From positions 1,054,001 to 1,118,000 of the forward strand of contig NZ_CP046121.1 of NCBI RefSeq assembly GCF_009707485.1: a stretch of 64,000 bases of DNA, given 5' to 3'. Position numbers and translations under genes: made by a program. Source of the stretch: Nostocoides sp. HKS02 (GTDB taxonomy: Bacteria; Actinomycetota; Actinomycetes; Actinomycetales; Dermatophilaceae). Position 1 is the first letter of the stretch, and every line of letters begins with the position of its first letter. Below the pieces are notes generated by a model. That model was not told the DNA's origin, made no database searches, and saw nothing but the letters and a program-made list of their open reading frames with translations. Shown here piece after piece: positions 11,630-21,112 of the stretch.

Positions 11630-12373
11630 TCAGCCGCGGTGGAGACCGTCCCTCACCAGGGCGGTGTGGAGCGCGATGCACAGCCGCAGCACCTCGGCCG
11701 TCGGGTCCTTCGCGCCACTCGTCGAGCCGGCCTTGGCACCGGCCTTCTCCGAGGCCGCGCGGTGCGGGGTGACGACCTGCTGGACCAGGCCGATCTCGCG
11801 GTCGGCGGCCGTCCGGAACGGCCGCAGGTGCCGTGGTTCGATGCCGTATGCCGCGAGCGCTGCGGCCGCGTGGGCCACCGTGAGCGCCGCCTCACCGAAG
11901 TGCCCGGTGGCGTCGGTGTGCAGGAGCCCGAAGGTCTCCAGGGCTTCCACGGTGGGGTCGTCGAGCCCGGCGGCGGCACCCAGCTCGGCTCGAGTGAGCC
12001 GCAGGCTGCTGGTCGTGGCCAGTGCTGCTGCCGTCGGCAGGTCGGGATCGACCCCCAGGCGTGGCGCGCGGGGCCTGCTCGGGCTGGCCCCCGAGCCAGG
12101 CTCGGGCGTCAGCCCCCGGTCGAGCGCATCAAGGGCATCACGGATCACCTTGAGTGGCCAGTAGTGGTCGCGCTGGGCGGTGAGGATGTAGCGCAGCCGG
12201 TCGACGTCCTGCTCGGAGTACGTGCGGTAGCCCGAGCCGGTGCGGGACGGGGTCAGCAGCCCCTCCGTCTCGAGGAAACGGATCTTCGAGATGGTGACGT
12301 CCGGGAAGTCCTGGCGCAGCGCAGCCAGCACCGCCCCGATCGTCATCGACTGACGTGGATTGCGAGGCGTCAC
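11630..12373 (-). CDS. ftsR: MerR-family regulator FtsR
   Basis: A 247-aa MerR-type regulator. The N-terminal winged helix reads TIGAVLAALRQDFPDVTISKIRFLE..., with GLLTPSRTGSGYRTYSEQDVDRLRYI completing the DNA-binding unit. A C-terminal helical domain follows. Position directly after garA and before the BFN gene matches Rv1828 of M. tuberculosis and FtsR of Corynebacterium glutamicum, where FtsR activates ftsZ. The ftsZ link here is by orthology only. GTG at 12373 has AAGG upstream; ATG at 12346 is an alternative. Confidence 0.82.
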   Translation of the reverse strand: MTPRNPRQSMTIGAVLAALRQDFPDVTISKIRFLETEGLLTPSRTGSGYRTYSEQDVDRLRYILTAQRDHYWPLKVIRDALDALDRGLTPEPGSGASPSRPRAPRLGVDPDLPTAAALATTSSLRLTRAELGAAAGLDDPTVEALETFGLLHTDATGHFGEAALTVAHAAAALAAYGIEPRHLRPFRTAADREIGLVQQVVTPHRAASEKAGAKAGSTSGAKDPTAEVLRLCIALHTALVRDGLHRG

Positions 12374-12385
12374 CAGGGGCCTTGG

Positions 12386-12841
12386 TCAGGCCTTGCCTGC
12401 GTAGAAGACGAGCCGGAACTTGCCGATCTGCACCTCGTCGCCGGTGTGCAGGGTCGCCTCGTCGATCCGCTCACGGTTGACGTAGGTGCCGTTGAGCGAG
12501 CCGACGTCGCGCACGACGAAGGTGTTGCCCTCGCGGCGGAAGTTCGCGTGCTTGCGCGACACCGTGACGTCGTCGAGGAAGATGTCGCTGTCCGGGTGAC
12601 GGCCCGAGTTGACCTCGTCGTCGTCGAGCAGGAAGCGCGCACCGGTGTTGGGCCCACGCAGCACCACGAGCAGGGCGGTGCCTGGACGCAGGGCGTCGAC
12701 GGTGGCCTGGTCGGCCTTGCTGAGGGTGACGTCGGTCTCGGCGCTGGTGTCGATCTGCTCGAGGTCGCCGATCCCGGGCAGCCGCATGGTCGTCGGCTCG
12801 TGCGGGCGCGACGTCTGCTCGTCCTTCTCGCTGCCATTCAT
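12386..12841 (-). CDS. garA: FHA-domain metabolic regulator GarA/OdhI-like
   Basis: A 151-aa protein with a C-terminal FHA domain (residues about 60-145) containing GRHPDSDIFLDDVTVSRKHA and DVGSLNGTYVN, nearly identical to GarA. In mycobacteria and corynebacteria the unphosphorylated protein inhibits 2-oxoglutarate dehydrogenase and controls glutamate enzymes; Ser/Thr kinases relieve this by phosphorylating an N-terminal TT pair. The usual ETTSVFR motif is not present; the only TT pair is T17-T18 in PTTMRLP. ATG at 12841 is chosen with GAGGAG about eleven bases upstream. It lies between gcvH and ftsR, as in M. tuberculosis. Confidence 0.9.
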   Translation of the reverse strand: MNGSEKDEQTSRPHEPTTMRLPGIGDLEQIDTSAETDVTLSKADQATVDALRPGTALLVVLRGPNTGARFLLDDDEVNSGRHPDSDIFLDDVTVSRKHANFRREGNTFVVRDVGSLNGTYVNRERIDEATLHTGDEVQIGKFRLVFYAGKA

Positions 12842-12948
12842 GGGTTCTGCGCTCCTCGTGTGTCGGGCCTCCGGCTCCCCCTCTAGCAAAGCACAAACCT
12901 AGGAGACGGCCACGGGGGTTGGCAGCCGATTGCTGGAACTGTGGCGGC

Positions 12949-13338
12949 TCAGCCCAGCTGCGCCTGGTATGCCGCGGGGTCCATCAGTGCCTCCACGGCC
13001 GCAGCGTCCGCCGGGCGCAGCTCGTACATCCAGCCGTCGCCGTAGGGATCGGAGTTGACCAGCTCGGGAGTGGCGTCCAGCGCCTCGTTGACGGCGGTCA
13101 CCTCGCCGGCGAGCGGTGCGTAGAGATCGCTGACCGACTTGGTGGACTCGACCTCGCCACACGCGTCGCCAGGCGCCACGGTGTCGCCCACGGCCGGGAG
13201 GCTGACGTAGACCACGTCGCCCAGCGCATCCTGGGCGAAGGCTGTGATCCCGATCCGGACCACGCCGTCGTCGCTGGTCCGGACCCACTCGTGCTCAGCG
13301 GTGTAGCGCAGGTCCTGGGGGTAGTCCAGCTGGCTCAT
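12949..13338 (-). CDS. gcvH: Glycine cleavage system H protein
   Basis: A 129-aa lipoyl carrier protein. The lipoylated lysine lies in [15 protein letters not shown] at about residue 65, and the conserved N-terminal YTAEHEWVR and C-terminal GDGWMYEL are present. It shuttles the aminomethyl group from GcvP to GcvT. ATG at 13338 is preceded by AGAGG. The neighbouring garA may connect it to nitrogen and carbon control, but that is inference from conserved order. Confidence 0.95.
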   Translation of the reverse strand: MSQLDYPQDLRYTAEHEWVRTSDDGVVRIGITAFAQDALGDVVYVSLPAVGDTVAPGDACGEVESTKSVSDLYAPLAGEVTAVNEALDATPELVNSDPYGDGWMYELRPADAAAVEALMDPAAYQAQLG

Positions 13339-13369
13339 GCGAATCCTCTCGGGGAGTGGGCGGACGTCA

Positions 13370-14110
13370 TCACTTCGACGGCGCCGGGACGGGCCGAGCG
13401 TAACGAGGCTCGGGAAGGCTGTGCAATGCGGTGATGGACAAGGATTTCTCCTGCTCGACCGTGGACTGCGCATTCTGCCCGCGGACCGAGTCGGTCACGC
13501 CTCCGGGGATGTCCATCGCCGAAGCCATCGTGGCGCTGTCACCGATCGCGCGGATGACGTAGGGCGAGGACAGCTGCTGCCCACTGACCTGCACGGCGCC
13601 GTCGACATCGGCGAACCACGTGTTGGCGACGACCCGCACGTCACCGATCTGGACTGCCTCCGCACCGGCGTCCCGCAGCTCCTGCAGGGCGTCGAGCAGC
13701 AGGGCAGAGGTGACCTTGTGGCTCGGGTCGGTGATCGTGATGACCACGCCCGGCCCGGTGGCGGGGACCGTACCGGTTAGGATGCCCAGTGTGTCGAGGC
13801 GGTCCTGTGCCGACTTCAGCGCCGCGGACCCCGAGTCGGCACCCGAGAGCAGGCGGTCACGGGTCACCTCGAGGGCCCGGGTGTCGGTGCCCAGCCGACC
13901 CTGTTCCTGGCTCACGTCGTCGAGGATGCGGACCAGCTCGTCCTCACGGAGCTGCTCCAGGCCGCTCTGGCTGGTCTGCTGCACCTGGGTCGCGATGGCA
14001 AAGCCGAGACCGATCGCGAGCAGCGCGGCGAGCGCGTTGGCCCGGGTCGCCCGAGGGCGGGCCATCCGGATCAGGGTGCCCCAGGACGAGCGCGACGGCT
14101 GTGTGGTCAT
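13370..14110 (-). CDS. DUF881 family protein (membrane anchored)
   Basis: A 246-aa protein with one N-terminal membrane segment (about residues 23-42, [20 protein letters not shown]), a short coiled coil and a C-terminal DUF881 domain containing [24 protein letters not shown]881 proteins flank the small basic protein in most actinobacteria; their function is unknown, though the position suggests a link to the cell envelope or division. Its start overlaps the sbp stop by four bases. Confidence 0.85.
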   Translation of the reverse strand: MTTQPSRSSWGTLIRMARPRATRANALAALLAIGLGFAIATQVQQTSQSGLEQLREDELVRILDDVSQEQGRLGTDTRALEVTRDRLLSGADSGSAALKSAQDRLDTLGILTGTVPATGPGVVITITDPSHKVTSALLLDALQELRDAGAEAVQIGDVRVVANTWFADVDGAVQVSGQQLSSPYVIRAIGDSATMASAMDIPGGVTDSVRGQNAQSTVEQEKSLSITALHSLPEPRYARPVPAPSK

Positions 14111-14439
14111 GCCTTGAACAGGTGTCGGCGAATCGACGCGACGTTGGAGAAGATCCGGACCCCGAGCACCACCACCACGCCGGTCGACAGCTGCGCGCCG
14201 ACCCCGAGCTGGTCGCCCAGGAACACGATGAACGCCGCGACCACGACGTTCGCGAGGAAGGACACGACGAAGACCTTGTCGTTGAAGATGCCGTCCAGCA
14301 CCGCCCGCACGGCGCCGAACACCGCATCGAGAGCGGCGATGACCGCGATGGGCAGGTACGGCTGCAGGGCGAGGGGCACGTCGGGGCCCCAGAGCAGGCC
14401 CAGCAGCACCCCGCCGACGAGGCCGAGGAGGGGAATCAC
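14107..14439 (-). CDS. sbp: Small basic protein (DUF1290) family membrane protein
   Basis: A 110-aa protein with three hydrophobic segments (residues 1-20, 25-48 and 60-85). The motif IAVIAALDAVFGAVRAVLDG identifies the DUF1290/SBP family. It lies between two DUF881 genes with four-base overlaps on each side, so the three are translated together and probably form a membrane complex. The function is unknown in this family. Confidence 0.88.
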   Translation of the reverse strand: MIPLLGLVGGVLLGLLWGPDVPLALQPYLPIAVIAALDAVFGAVRAVLDGIFNDKVFVVSFLANVVVAAFIVFLGDQLGVGAQLSTGVVVVLGVRIFSNVASIRRHLFKA

Positions 14440-15435
14440 GGTGTCGTCTCCGAAGGGGTCGGGGTCGGGTTCGGTGGGGTGGTTGGTGAGGTGGTCCGGG
14501 TGGGACTCGACGTCGAGGCGCTCGACGTCGAGCGCCTCGACGACCCGGTCACCGGCACCGTGGCGTAACGGACGGTGAGCGCGGTGGCTGCGGGCAGCGT
14601 CAGCGAGGTGACGCCGTCAATGGAAACACGGATGCCGTAGTTGTCCTTGAGGGCGCGCGCGTAGGACCCGCCGTCGTTGTCGGCGAACTCGGTCTGGAGG
14701 TCGTTGGAGCTTCCCAGCACGTCGATCGTGTAGGGGCGGGACAGCGGGCGGTAGTTCACCAGGATCGCCTCACCCGCGAACCGGATGGCCGACTTCGACG
14801 TCAGTCGCTGCCCGTTGACCGCGATCCCCTCGGCCCCGGCCTGCCACAGGCCGTCGACGATGATCTGCAGGTCCTTGGACAGCACCTTGCCGTCGTTCGG
14901 CTGGCCGTTGGTGCGGGGATTGCCGTCGGCGCTTGTTGCCGTGGGCGCTCGGTGCATCGTCGAGCACAACGCGGATCCCCGGGCCGGTGACCGCCTCGGC
15001 GCCGGCCGCGAGCGAGAGCGCCGCGAGGCGCGAGGTGACGGCCCCCCGGTCCTGCCCCAACGCCTGGCTCTGGAGGCTGTCCACCTCGGCCTGGAGGGTG
15101 CGCAGGGCCGTCTCCTGTGCGTCAGCGGCCTTGCGGCGCGACTGGATCTGGGCGATGAGCTCGCTCCGGGCCTTGACGGCCGAGGTCGACGGCGTGCGCA
15201 GGGCCAGTCCACCGACCGTGAGCAGCAGCCCGGTCACCAGGGCGGCCACGAGCACCACCGGGGTCCGGATGCCGGTACTCGCCGGAAGTCCGGCCTCGGC
15301 GCGCGCCTGGGCGGCCGCGGCATACCCGGGGTCGAGGGGCCGCTCCATCATGGAGGTGAGCAGCGTCATGGACTCGTCGACCCGGCGCCCTGACGTTGGG
15401 GGGGTAGGAGGTTCGCGGTGCGAGGTGGGGTTCAC
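14436..15435 (-). CDS. DUF881 family protein, frameshifted
   Basis: A second DUF881 protein. The N-terminal part, with one membrane segment (PVVLVAALVTGLLLTVGGLA) and a coiled coil, runs from GTG 15435; the C-terminal DUF881 domain continues in another frame from about 14935. The break lies in AACAAGC on the coding strand (GCTTGTT on plus); deleting one base restores 332 aa. The C-terminus is a Ser/Thr/Pro-rich tail. The intact neighbour at 13370 is a paralogue. I regard the frameshift as a likely sequence error. Confidence 0.8.
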
Positions 15436-15442
15436 GGATGGC

Positions 15443-16057
15443 CTAGGTCGCGAGCGCGGTGTGGGCCCGGGCCACCTGACGGGCCTGGACGATGTACATG
15501 ACCCCGGCGATCCAGTACAGGACGGTGCCCCACCAGGCGAAGCCCCAGCCGATGGGCAGCGCCCAGTGCGCGAACGTGCCGGTGCCCTGCCCCAGGAGCA
15601 GCAGCGGGAACGCGTAGAGGAGGTTGAAGGTGGCGGCCTTGCCGATGAAGTGGACCGGCAGCCCGGTCTGGCCGTAGCGCTTGATCCAGAGCAGGATGCC
15701 GGCCAGGAGCACCTCGCGCCCGACCAGGGCCGCCACCAGCCACCACGGGATGATGTCGCGCCATGCCAACCCGACCAGCGTGGTCGCGATGTAGAGGCGG
15801 TCGGCGAGCGGGTCGAGCAGCTGGCCGATCCGCGACACGAGGCCGAACCGTCGAGCGATCTTGCCGTCGAGGTAGTCGCTGATGCCCGACAGCATCAACG
15901 TCACGAGCGCGATCGCGTCGTGGCCAGTGAGGATCGCCCAGAGGAAGACCGGCACCCCGACGAAGCGCAGCGAGGACAACAGGTTCGGCAGGGTGAGGAC
16001 CCGGTCGGAGGCGCTGGGCCGCTCCGCCGCCAGTCGTCGATCGCCGTGTGCCGCCAC
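15443..16057 (-). CDS. CDP-alcohol phosphatidyltransferase (PgsA2-like)
   Basis: A 204-aa integral membrane enzyme with about five hydrophobic segments. The CDP-alcohol phosphotransferase signature D-x3-DG-x2-AR-x8-G-x3-D-x3-D is complete in the stretch SDYLDGKIARRFG...LLDPLADR (residues 58-85). It transfers a phosphatidyl group from CDP-diacylglycerol to an alcohol; the alcohol cannot be read from the sequence. The neighbourhood matches Rv1822 (pgsA2). GTG at 16057 looks leaderless. Confidence 0.85.
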   Translation of the reverse strand: MAAHGDRRLAAERPSASDRVLTLPNLLSSLRFVGVPVFLWAILTGHDAIALVTLMLSGISDYLDGKIARRFGLVSRIGQLLDPLADRLYIATTLVGLAWRDIIPWWLVAALVGREVLLAGILLWIKRYGQTGLPVHFIGKAATFNLLYAFPLLLLGQGTGTFAHWALPIGWGFAWWGTVLYWIAGVMYIVQARQVARAHTALAT

Positions 16058-16063
16058 GCGGGC

Positions 16064-16069
16064 AGCCTA
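16064..16069 (-). promoter_or_regulatory. Probable -10 hexamer (TAGGCT), leaderless pgsA-like gene
   Basis: TAGGCT ends six bases before GTG 16057. It lies back to back with the promoter of the divergent aminotransferase, in a 41-bp gap. Confidence 0.5.
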
Positions 16070-16084
16070 ACGGGCAGGTGCTCG

Positions 16085-16090
16085 TAGAGT
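16085..16090 (+). promoter_or_regulatory. Probable -10 hexamer (TAGAGT) of the aminotransferase gene
   Basis: TAGAGT ends eight bases before ATG 16099 and no Shine-Dalgarno sequence is present, consistent with a leaderless transcript. Confidence 0.5.
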
Positions 16091-16098
16091 TCACAGGC

Positions 16099-17242
16099 AT
16101 GGAGAACCCTCTGCTCGGGCCCGGACTCGAGAGCCTGCGTGAGCGGCGCAGCATCAAGTGGCGGCTCTACGACCCCGACGTGCTGCCGTTGTGGGTGGCG
16201 GAGATGGACGTCGTTCCCGCCGAGCCGATCCGTCGCGCGGTGCACGACGCGATGGAGCGCGGGGACACCGGGTATCCCTTTGCCGCGGACTATGCCGAGG
16301 CGCTGGGGGCGTTCGCCGAGGAGCGCTGGGGGTGGCGACCCGATCCGGCTGCCATGGCGATCGTGCCCGATGTGATGCTCGGTGTGGTCGAGGTGCTCAA
16401 GCTGCTCACCGACCCGGGCGACGTCGTCGTGGTCAACTCCCCTGTCTACCCGCCCTTCTACGACTTCGTGGGCCACCTCGGCCGACGGGTGGTCGAGGCA
16501 CCGCTCTCCCCCCCTCGGTCGCCTCGACCCCGCGACCTTGGAGCCGGCTCTCGGCGAGGCGACGCGCGACGGCGGCCGCGCGGCATACCTGCTCTGCAAC
16601 CCCCAGAACCCCACGGGCGCGGTGCACACGCCCGCCGAGCTGACCACGGCGCTCGCCCTGGCCGACCAGCTCGGCGTGCGGGTGGTGGCGGACGAGATCC
16701 ACGCGCCGGTCGTGCCCGACGGCGCGCAGTTCACGCCGGTGGCGTCGCTCGAGGCGGGGTCGCGCGCCATCTCGCTCATGTCGGCGTCGAAGGCGTTCAA
16801 CCTCGCGGGGCTCAAGGCCGCCATGGCCATCGCCGGGCCTGACGCGGTCGCGGACCTCGCGCGCATGCCCGAGGAGGTGTCGCACGGCGCCAGCCACCTG
16901 GGGGTCGTCGCGCACCGCGCGGCCTACCTCGACGGCGGGCCGTGGCTCGACGCCCTCCTCGTCGGGCTGGACGAGAACCGCAGGCTCCTCGCCGAGCTGG
17001 TCCGTGACCAGCTGCCGGGAGTCGGCTACCGCATCCCCGAGGGCACCTTCCTGGCGTGGCTCGACTTCAGCGCGCTGGACCTGGGCGAGGACCCTGCGGC
17101 GGTACTGCGGGAGCGCGCGCGGGTGGCGCTGCACCCCGGTCCGGGCTTCGGCACGGGCGGTGAGGGACACGCCCGGCTCAACTTCGGGACGTCGCCGCAG
17201 ATCGTGCGCGAGGCCATCACCCGGATCGCCGCTGTGATCTAG
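16099..17242 (+). CDS. PatB/MalY-type aminotransferase (cystathionine beta-lyase-like), frameshifted
   Basis: A fold-type I pyridoxal phosphate enzyme. Residues 1-140 (WVAEMDVVPAEPI, NSPVYPPFYDFV) are in the first frame and the rest (LLCNPQNPTGAVHT, ADEIHAPVV, SASKAFNLAGLK with the PLP lysine) in the next. The break is in a run of seven C at 16508-16514; six would restore 380 aa, the normal length. The MalY/PatB group includes C-S lyases acting on cystathionine. Substrate is not readable here. The homopolymer context argues for a sequence error. Confidence 0.82.
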
Positions 17243-17288
17243 AAGGGCCCTTGCACCCCGAGGTATGCCGCGTGCCACAGTGGTGGGC

Positions 17289-17963
17289 ATGGCCGACGAT
17301 GCGGGGTTCACCGGGTTTCCGGCGTGGAGCGTGCGTTTCTACGACGAGCTGCAGCACAACAACACCAAGGACTTCTGGGCAGAGCACAAGGCGGAGTGGG
17401 AACGCTCGGTGCGCGACCCGATGCGCTCGCTCGTCGACGCGCTCGAGGACGAGTTCGGAGCGGCGACGGTGTTCCGGCCCAACCGTGACATCCGCTTCAG
17501 CGCCGACAAGTCGCCGTACAAGACGCACCAGGGTGCCATCGCCGGGCCTGTTCCCGGGATCGGCTACTACGTCCAGCTGGACGCCGACGGGCTGATGGTC
17601 GGCGGCGGCTTCCACACCCACTCCCCCGCCCAGACCGACCGGTTCCGCGCCGCGATCGATGCCGACCCGTCCGGCAGCGAGCTCGCCAGGATCAGCGGCC
17701 GTCTCGTGGAGTCGGGATACGCCCTGGAGGGCGCCAGCCTCAACACCCGCCCCAAGGGCGTCGACCCCGACCATCCTCGGCTTGACCTCCTGCGCCGCAA
17801 GGAGCTGATGGCCCTCAAGCGCCTGGGGTCACCCGGCTGGCTGTCGTCGGCTGCGGCCCTCGACCACGTCCGCGAGGAGTGGTCCGCGATCCGTCCGTTG
17901 GCCGAGTGGATCGTGGCCCACGTCGGTCCCGCCGAGGACCGGCCACGTCCCGGACGGCGGTGA
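17289..17963 (+). CDS. DUF2461 (TIGR02453) family protein
   Basis: A 224-aa protein of the TIGR02453/DUF2461 family, shown by FTGFPAWSVRFYDELQHNNTKDFW at the start, FRPNRDIRFSADKSPYKTHQG in the middle, and GGGFHTHSPAQTDRFR. The function is unknown. ATG 17289 is preferred to an in-frame start at 17265 because homology begins at FTGFPAW. It follows the aminotransferase by 46 bases. Confidence 0.85.
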   Translation: MADDAGFTGFPAWSVRFYDELQHNNTKDFWAEHKAEWERSVRDPMRSLVDALEDEFGAATVFRPNRDIRFSADKSPYKTHQGAIAGPVPGIGYYVQLDADGLMVGGGFHTHSPAQTDRFRAAIDADPSGSELARISGRLVESGYALEGASLNTRPKGVDPDHPRLDLLRRKELMALKRLGSPGWLSSAAALDHVREEWSAIRPLAEWIVAHVGPAEDRPRPGRR

Positions 17964-17973
17964 CGGGTCGGCG

Positions 17974-19261
17974 ATGGGTGCGTCACACAGTCATGTCCAT
18001 GCGCACGGCGCTCCGCGCAACGGTCCGGCCCCTCGCCTGCCGCGTCGGGTGACCTGGGTCCTGACCGGGCTCGTGCTCCCTCATCGCCGCCGCGTCGCTG
18101 GCGGGCATGTGGGTGCTGCGCCCGACGGGCCAGGGGCGCCCGACGGTGCCGGGGTCGTCGTCGGCCGGCGTGCAGTACCTCAACGGGGTCGTCGGTGGCC
18201 TCACGCCGCTCGACTGCTCCCAGATGGGCGTGGCGACGCCGCGGTCGAAGACGCAGGGCGCGGCGCCGAATGCGCAGTGCGGTCAGGCTTTCGTGCGGCT
18301 GGACAACAGCACGATGATCACGGTGGGCGTGCCGCCGGAGGTCGTGCGGGCCGGCGTCGGCACCGGGGTCGTCATCATGAAGGTCGCCGACCAGAGCGGC
18401 TCGCCGTACTCCTACTACGACATCGCGCGCGGCAAGCCGTTGGTGCTCCTGGCGATCCTGTTCTGCGTGGTGGTCGCCGGGGTGGCGCGCTGGCGCGGCA
18501 TCCGAGCGCTCATCGGTCTCGGGCTGGCGTTCCTCGTCGTCGGGAAGTTCCTGCTCCCGGCACTGCTCGAGGGGCACAGCCCCGTGGCCCTCGGGCTGGC
18601 GACGTCCGGCGCGATCATGGTGATGGTGCTCTACCTCGCCCATGGGGTGTCCGCCCGCACGACGACGGCGCTGCTCGGGACCATGGCCGGAGTGCTCATC
18701 ATCGCCGGACTCGGTTCGGCGTCGGTCGCGGCGGCGCACCTGACCGGGGTCAGCAGTGACGACAACTCCGCCCTGCAGCAGGTCGCCCAACAGCTCGACC
18801 TCAGCAACCTGCTGACGTGCGGCATCATCCTGGCCGGGCTCGGCATCCTCAACGACGTGACGATCACCCAGAGCGCTGCCGTCTGGGAGCTGTGGGAGAT
18901 CGCCCCGGAGACCAGCGCACGACAGCTCTACACCCAGGCGATGCGGATCGGCCGCGACCACATCGCCTCCACCGTCTACACCGTGGTGTTCGCGTATGCC
19001 GGTGCGGCGTTGCCCGTGCTCCTGCTGATCTCGATCTACGACCAGCCGCTGCTGCGCACCTTGACGAGCCTGGACATCGGTGAGGAGCTGGTGCGCACCA
19101 TGGCTGGTGGCGTCGGGCTCGTGCTCAGCGTGCCGGCCACGACGGCGCTGGCGGTCCTCGTCGTGAGCTCGATCCGGAAGGCCGGGACGGTCGAAGCGGC
19201 ACAGTCGGTGGTGCCGCCACCGCCGGTCGAGAGCCGGGCCGCACGACACCGGCGTCGCTGA
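17974..19261 (+). CDS. YibE/F family membrane protein, frameshifted
   Basis: A 428-aa YibE/F-like protein once one base is removed. The N-terminus (histidine-rich GASHSHVHAHG, then a membrane segment) is in one frame up to about 18080; the remainder continues in the next, with about seven further membrane segments and the conserved GILNDVTITQSAAVWEL and GRDHIASTVYTVVFAYAGAALP. The break is in GCTCCCTC where GCTCCTC is expected. YibE/F proteins are multi-pass membrane proteins of unknown transport role. Confidence 0.8.
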
Positions 19262-19312
19262 CCGCGACCCCGGTCGGGCCAGTTCCTCGTCCGTTTCGCG
19301 GGTTCGAGAAGT

Positions 19313-19360
19313 CACCCTTAGGGATGAGCCACCCTCTGGGTGCGTCGCCCACTCTGGGGT
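19313..19360 (+). promoter_or_regulatory. Three spaced direct repeats upstream of the cupredoxin gene
   Basis: CACCCTTAGGG, CACCCTCTGGG and CCCACTCTGGGG recur with 17-18 bp between matching positions. Regular spacing of nearly two helical turns is what tandem regulator sites look like. They lie 90-135 bases before the cupredoxin start. No binding protein can be named. Confidence 0.4.
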
Positions 19361-19447
19361 TGGACGGCCCGGGGCTGAGGCGCACGGGTCGTCCGACCCG
19401 GCCGCGACCGCGACCGTGGGTCTGCACGTCCGCACCAAGGAGCATCC

Positions 19448-20401
19448 ATGCCAGGGAAGTCATTGCTGCGGCGGCTCGTTCTTGCCGCCATCTCCGTCAC
19501 TGCACTCATCGTTCCAGCCGCGCTGGGATCGACGGCATCCGCGGCCCCCGCCCCACCGGCCACCTGGCACGTGCGTGTGGGCGCCGAGACGCCCGACATG
19601 GCCGTCGCTGCGATGTCATTCCTGCCCGAGAACGTCTGGGTCAACGTGGGCGACACCGTCCACTGGACGGCCAACAGTGCGGAACCGCACACCGTGACCT
19701 TCCTGGCACCGGGGACGGCGCTGCCCGACTTCAACCCCTTCGACCCGTCCCAGACGGCTGCTCAGGGCTCCTCGGTCTACGACGGCACCGCGTACACGAA
19801 CTCCGGAATCGTTGCCACGCAACCGATCTTCGTCTTCACGAACCCGGCGAGCAGCTACCACCTGACCTTCGCCTCGGTCGGCGACTTCACGTACTACTGC
19901 CTCCTGCACGGCACGATGATGACCGGCACGGTGCACGTCCGGCCGGCCGGCACCGCCTACCCCTACACCCAGCAGGACTACGACCGGGTGGGCACGCACG
20001 AAGCCCAGGCCGATCTCGCCAACGGACGCGACGCCTGGCGCATGGCCAGGCAGTCCCACGCCACGACCGGCTCGTCCGTGCTGGTCGGGATCGACGGCGA
20101 GGGCTTCGGGGTGTCGCGCTTCGTGCGTGACCACACCGTGGTGCACCTGGGTGCCACCGTGTCGTTCCTCGCCGAGCCCGGCGCACCGCACACGGTGACG
20201 TTCGGTCAGGAGCCCCCCGGGCTCGCCATCCTGGCGCCGTCGGGCGACCCGACCCACTATGCCGGTGGCGACCTCAACAGCGGGTTCCTCACCCCGGGAG
20301 TCCCCTTCGACGTCACCTTCACCAAGGCAGGCCTGTTCCACTACATCTGCGCCATCCATGACGGCATGGGCATGGTGGGAGACGTCCTGGTCGTTCCCTG
20401 A
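19448..20401 (+). CDS. Secreted protein with two cupredoxin domains
   Basis: A 317-aa protein with a signal peptide (residues 1-33, Lys/Arg then a hydrophobic core, Ala-x-Ala site) and two plastocyanin-like domains. Domain 1 has H81, C151, H154 and M157/M158; domain 2 has H248, C301, H304 and M307/M309, in EPHTVTF/YYCLLHGTMM and APHTVTF/YICAIHDGMGM. Both sets look able to bind type 1 copper. Electron transfer or copper binding outside the cell is inferred. AAGGAG precedes ATG 19448. A strong terminator follows. Confidence 0.88.
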   Translation: MPGKSLLRRLVLAAISVTALIVPAALGSTASAAPAPPATWHVRVGAETPDMAVAAMSFLPENVWVNVGDTVHWTANSAEPHTVTFLAPGTALPDFNPFDPSQTAAQGSSVYDGTAYTNSGIVATQPIFVFTNPASSYHLTFASVGDFTYYCLLHGTMMTGTVHVRPAGTAYPYTQQDYDRVGTHEAQADLANGRDAWRMARQSHATTGSSVLVGIDGEGFGVSRFVRDHTVVHLGATVSFLAEPGAPHTVTFGQEPPGLAILAPSGDPTHYAGGDLNSGFLTPGVPFDVTFTKAGLFHYICAIHDGMGMVGDVLVVP

Positions 20402-20410
20402 CGTGTCTCG

Positions 20411-20451
20411 GTCCGAAGGCCACCCCGGCCCACGCCGGGGTGGCCTCGGAC
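20411..20451 (+). terminator. Strong hairpin terminator after the cupredoxin gene
   Basis: GGCCACCCCGGC pairs with GCCGGGGTGGCC, extended by GTCCGA/TCGGAC past one bulged A, giving an 18-bp stem with a four-base loop. No U-tract follows. Confidence 0.7.
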
Positions 20452-20484
20452 ACGGCCCCTCACCGTCGTGCCGCTCGATCTCGC

Positions 20485-20490
20485 TAGGGT
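20485..20490 (+). promoter_or_regulatory. Probable -10 hexamer (TAGGGT), leaderless P-loop gene
   Basis: TAGGGT ends eight bases before ATG 20499, and there is no ribosome-binding site between them. Confidence 0.5.
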
Positions 20491-20498
20491 CGATCGTC

Positions 20499-21050
20499 AT
20501 GAGCCGGCTCATCCACCTCAACGGACCCCCCGGGATCGGTAAGTCCACTCTGGCAAGGCGGTTCGTGGACGCGCACCCCGGAGTGCTCAACGCGGATGTG
20601 GACGTCCTCAGAACACTGGTCGGTGGATGGCAGGGTGAGTTCGACCGTGCCGGCGCCCTCATCCGACCTGCGGCCTTGGCCATGATCGAGGCATACCTGC
20701 GCAGCGGCAACGATGTCGTCTTCCCGCAGATGCTGATCGACCCCGCCGAGCTCGCCCGGTTTGAGCAAGCCGCAACGAACGCAGGGGCACAGTTCGTCGA
20801 GCGCGTGCTCATGGACACAGCGACTGCGTCGGTCGCACGGTTCCACCTCCGCGGGCTGGCCGAGCCCGAGGAGCCTTGGCACGACCACGTGCGCACCATC
20901 GTGGCCGCCCAAGGGGGTGACGCGATCCTTGCACACAACCACGCGGCGCTCGAACGTCTACTCCTCGAACGGCCAGATGCTGTGGTCGTCAACAGCACCG
21001 CGGGCGAGGTCGAGCAGACCTACCGCATGCTCGTCGAGACGCTGGACTGA
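20499..21050 (+). CDS. P-loop ATPase/kinase-like protein (AAA_33 type)
   Basis: A 183-aa protein starting with a Walker A loop, HLNGPPGIGKSTLARRF (residues 6-22). ADVDVLRTLVGGW and a late RFHLRG arginine motif resemble small-molecule kinases and zeta-toxin-like P-loop proteins. No substrate can be named. It stands alone between a strong terminator and a gene on the other strand. Confidence 0.72.
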   Translation: MSRLIHLNGPPGIGKSTLARRFVDAHPGVLNADVDVLRTLVGGWQGEFDRAGALIRPAALAMIEAYLRSGNDVVFPQMLIDPAELARFEQAATNAGAQFVERVLMDTATASVARFHLRGLAEPEEPWHDHVRTIVAAQGGDAILAHNHAALERLLLERPDAVVVNSTAGEVEQTYRMLVETLD

Positions 21051-21112
21051 CCCATCCTCATCGGCGCGGCCGACGTCGTCAGCCCCCCTGGGGCGACCGC
21101 GCAGGGACCGGG

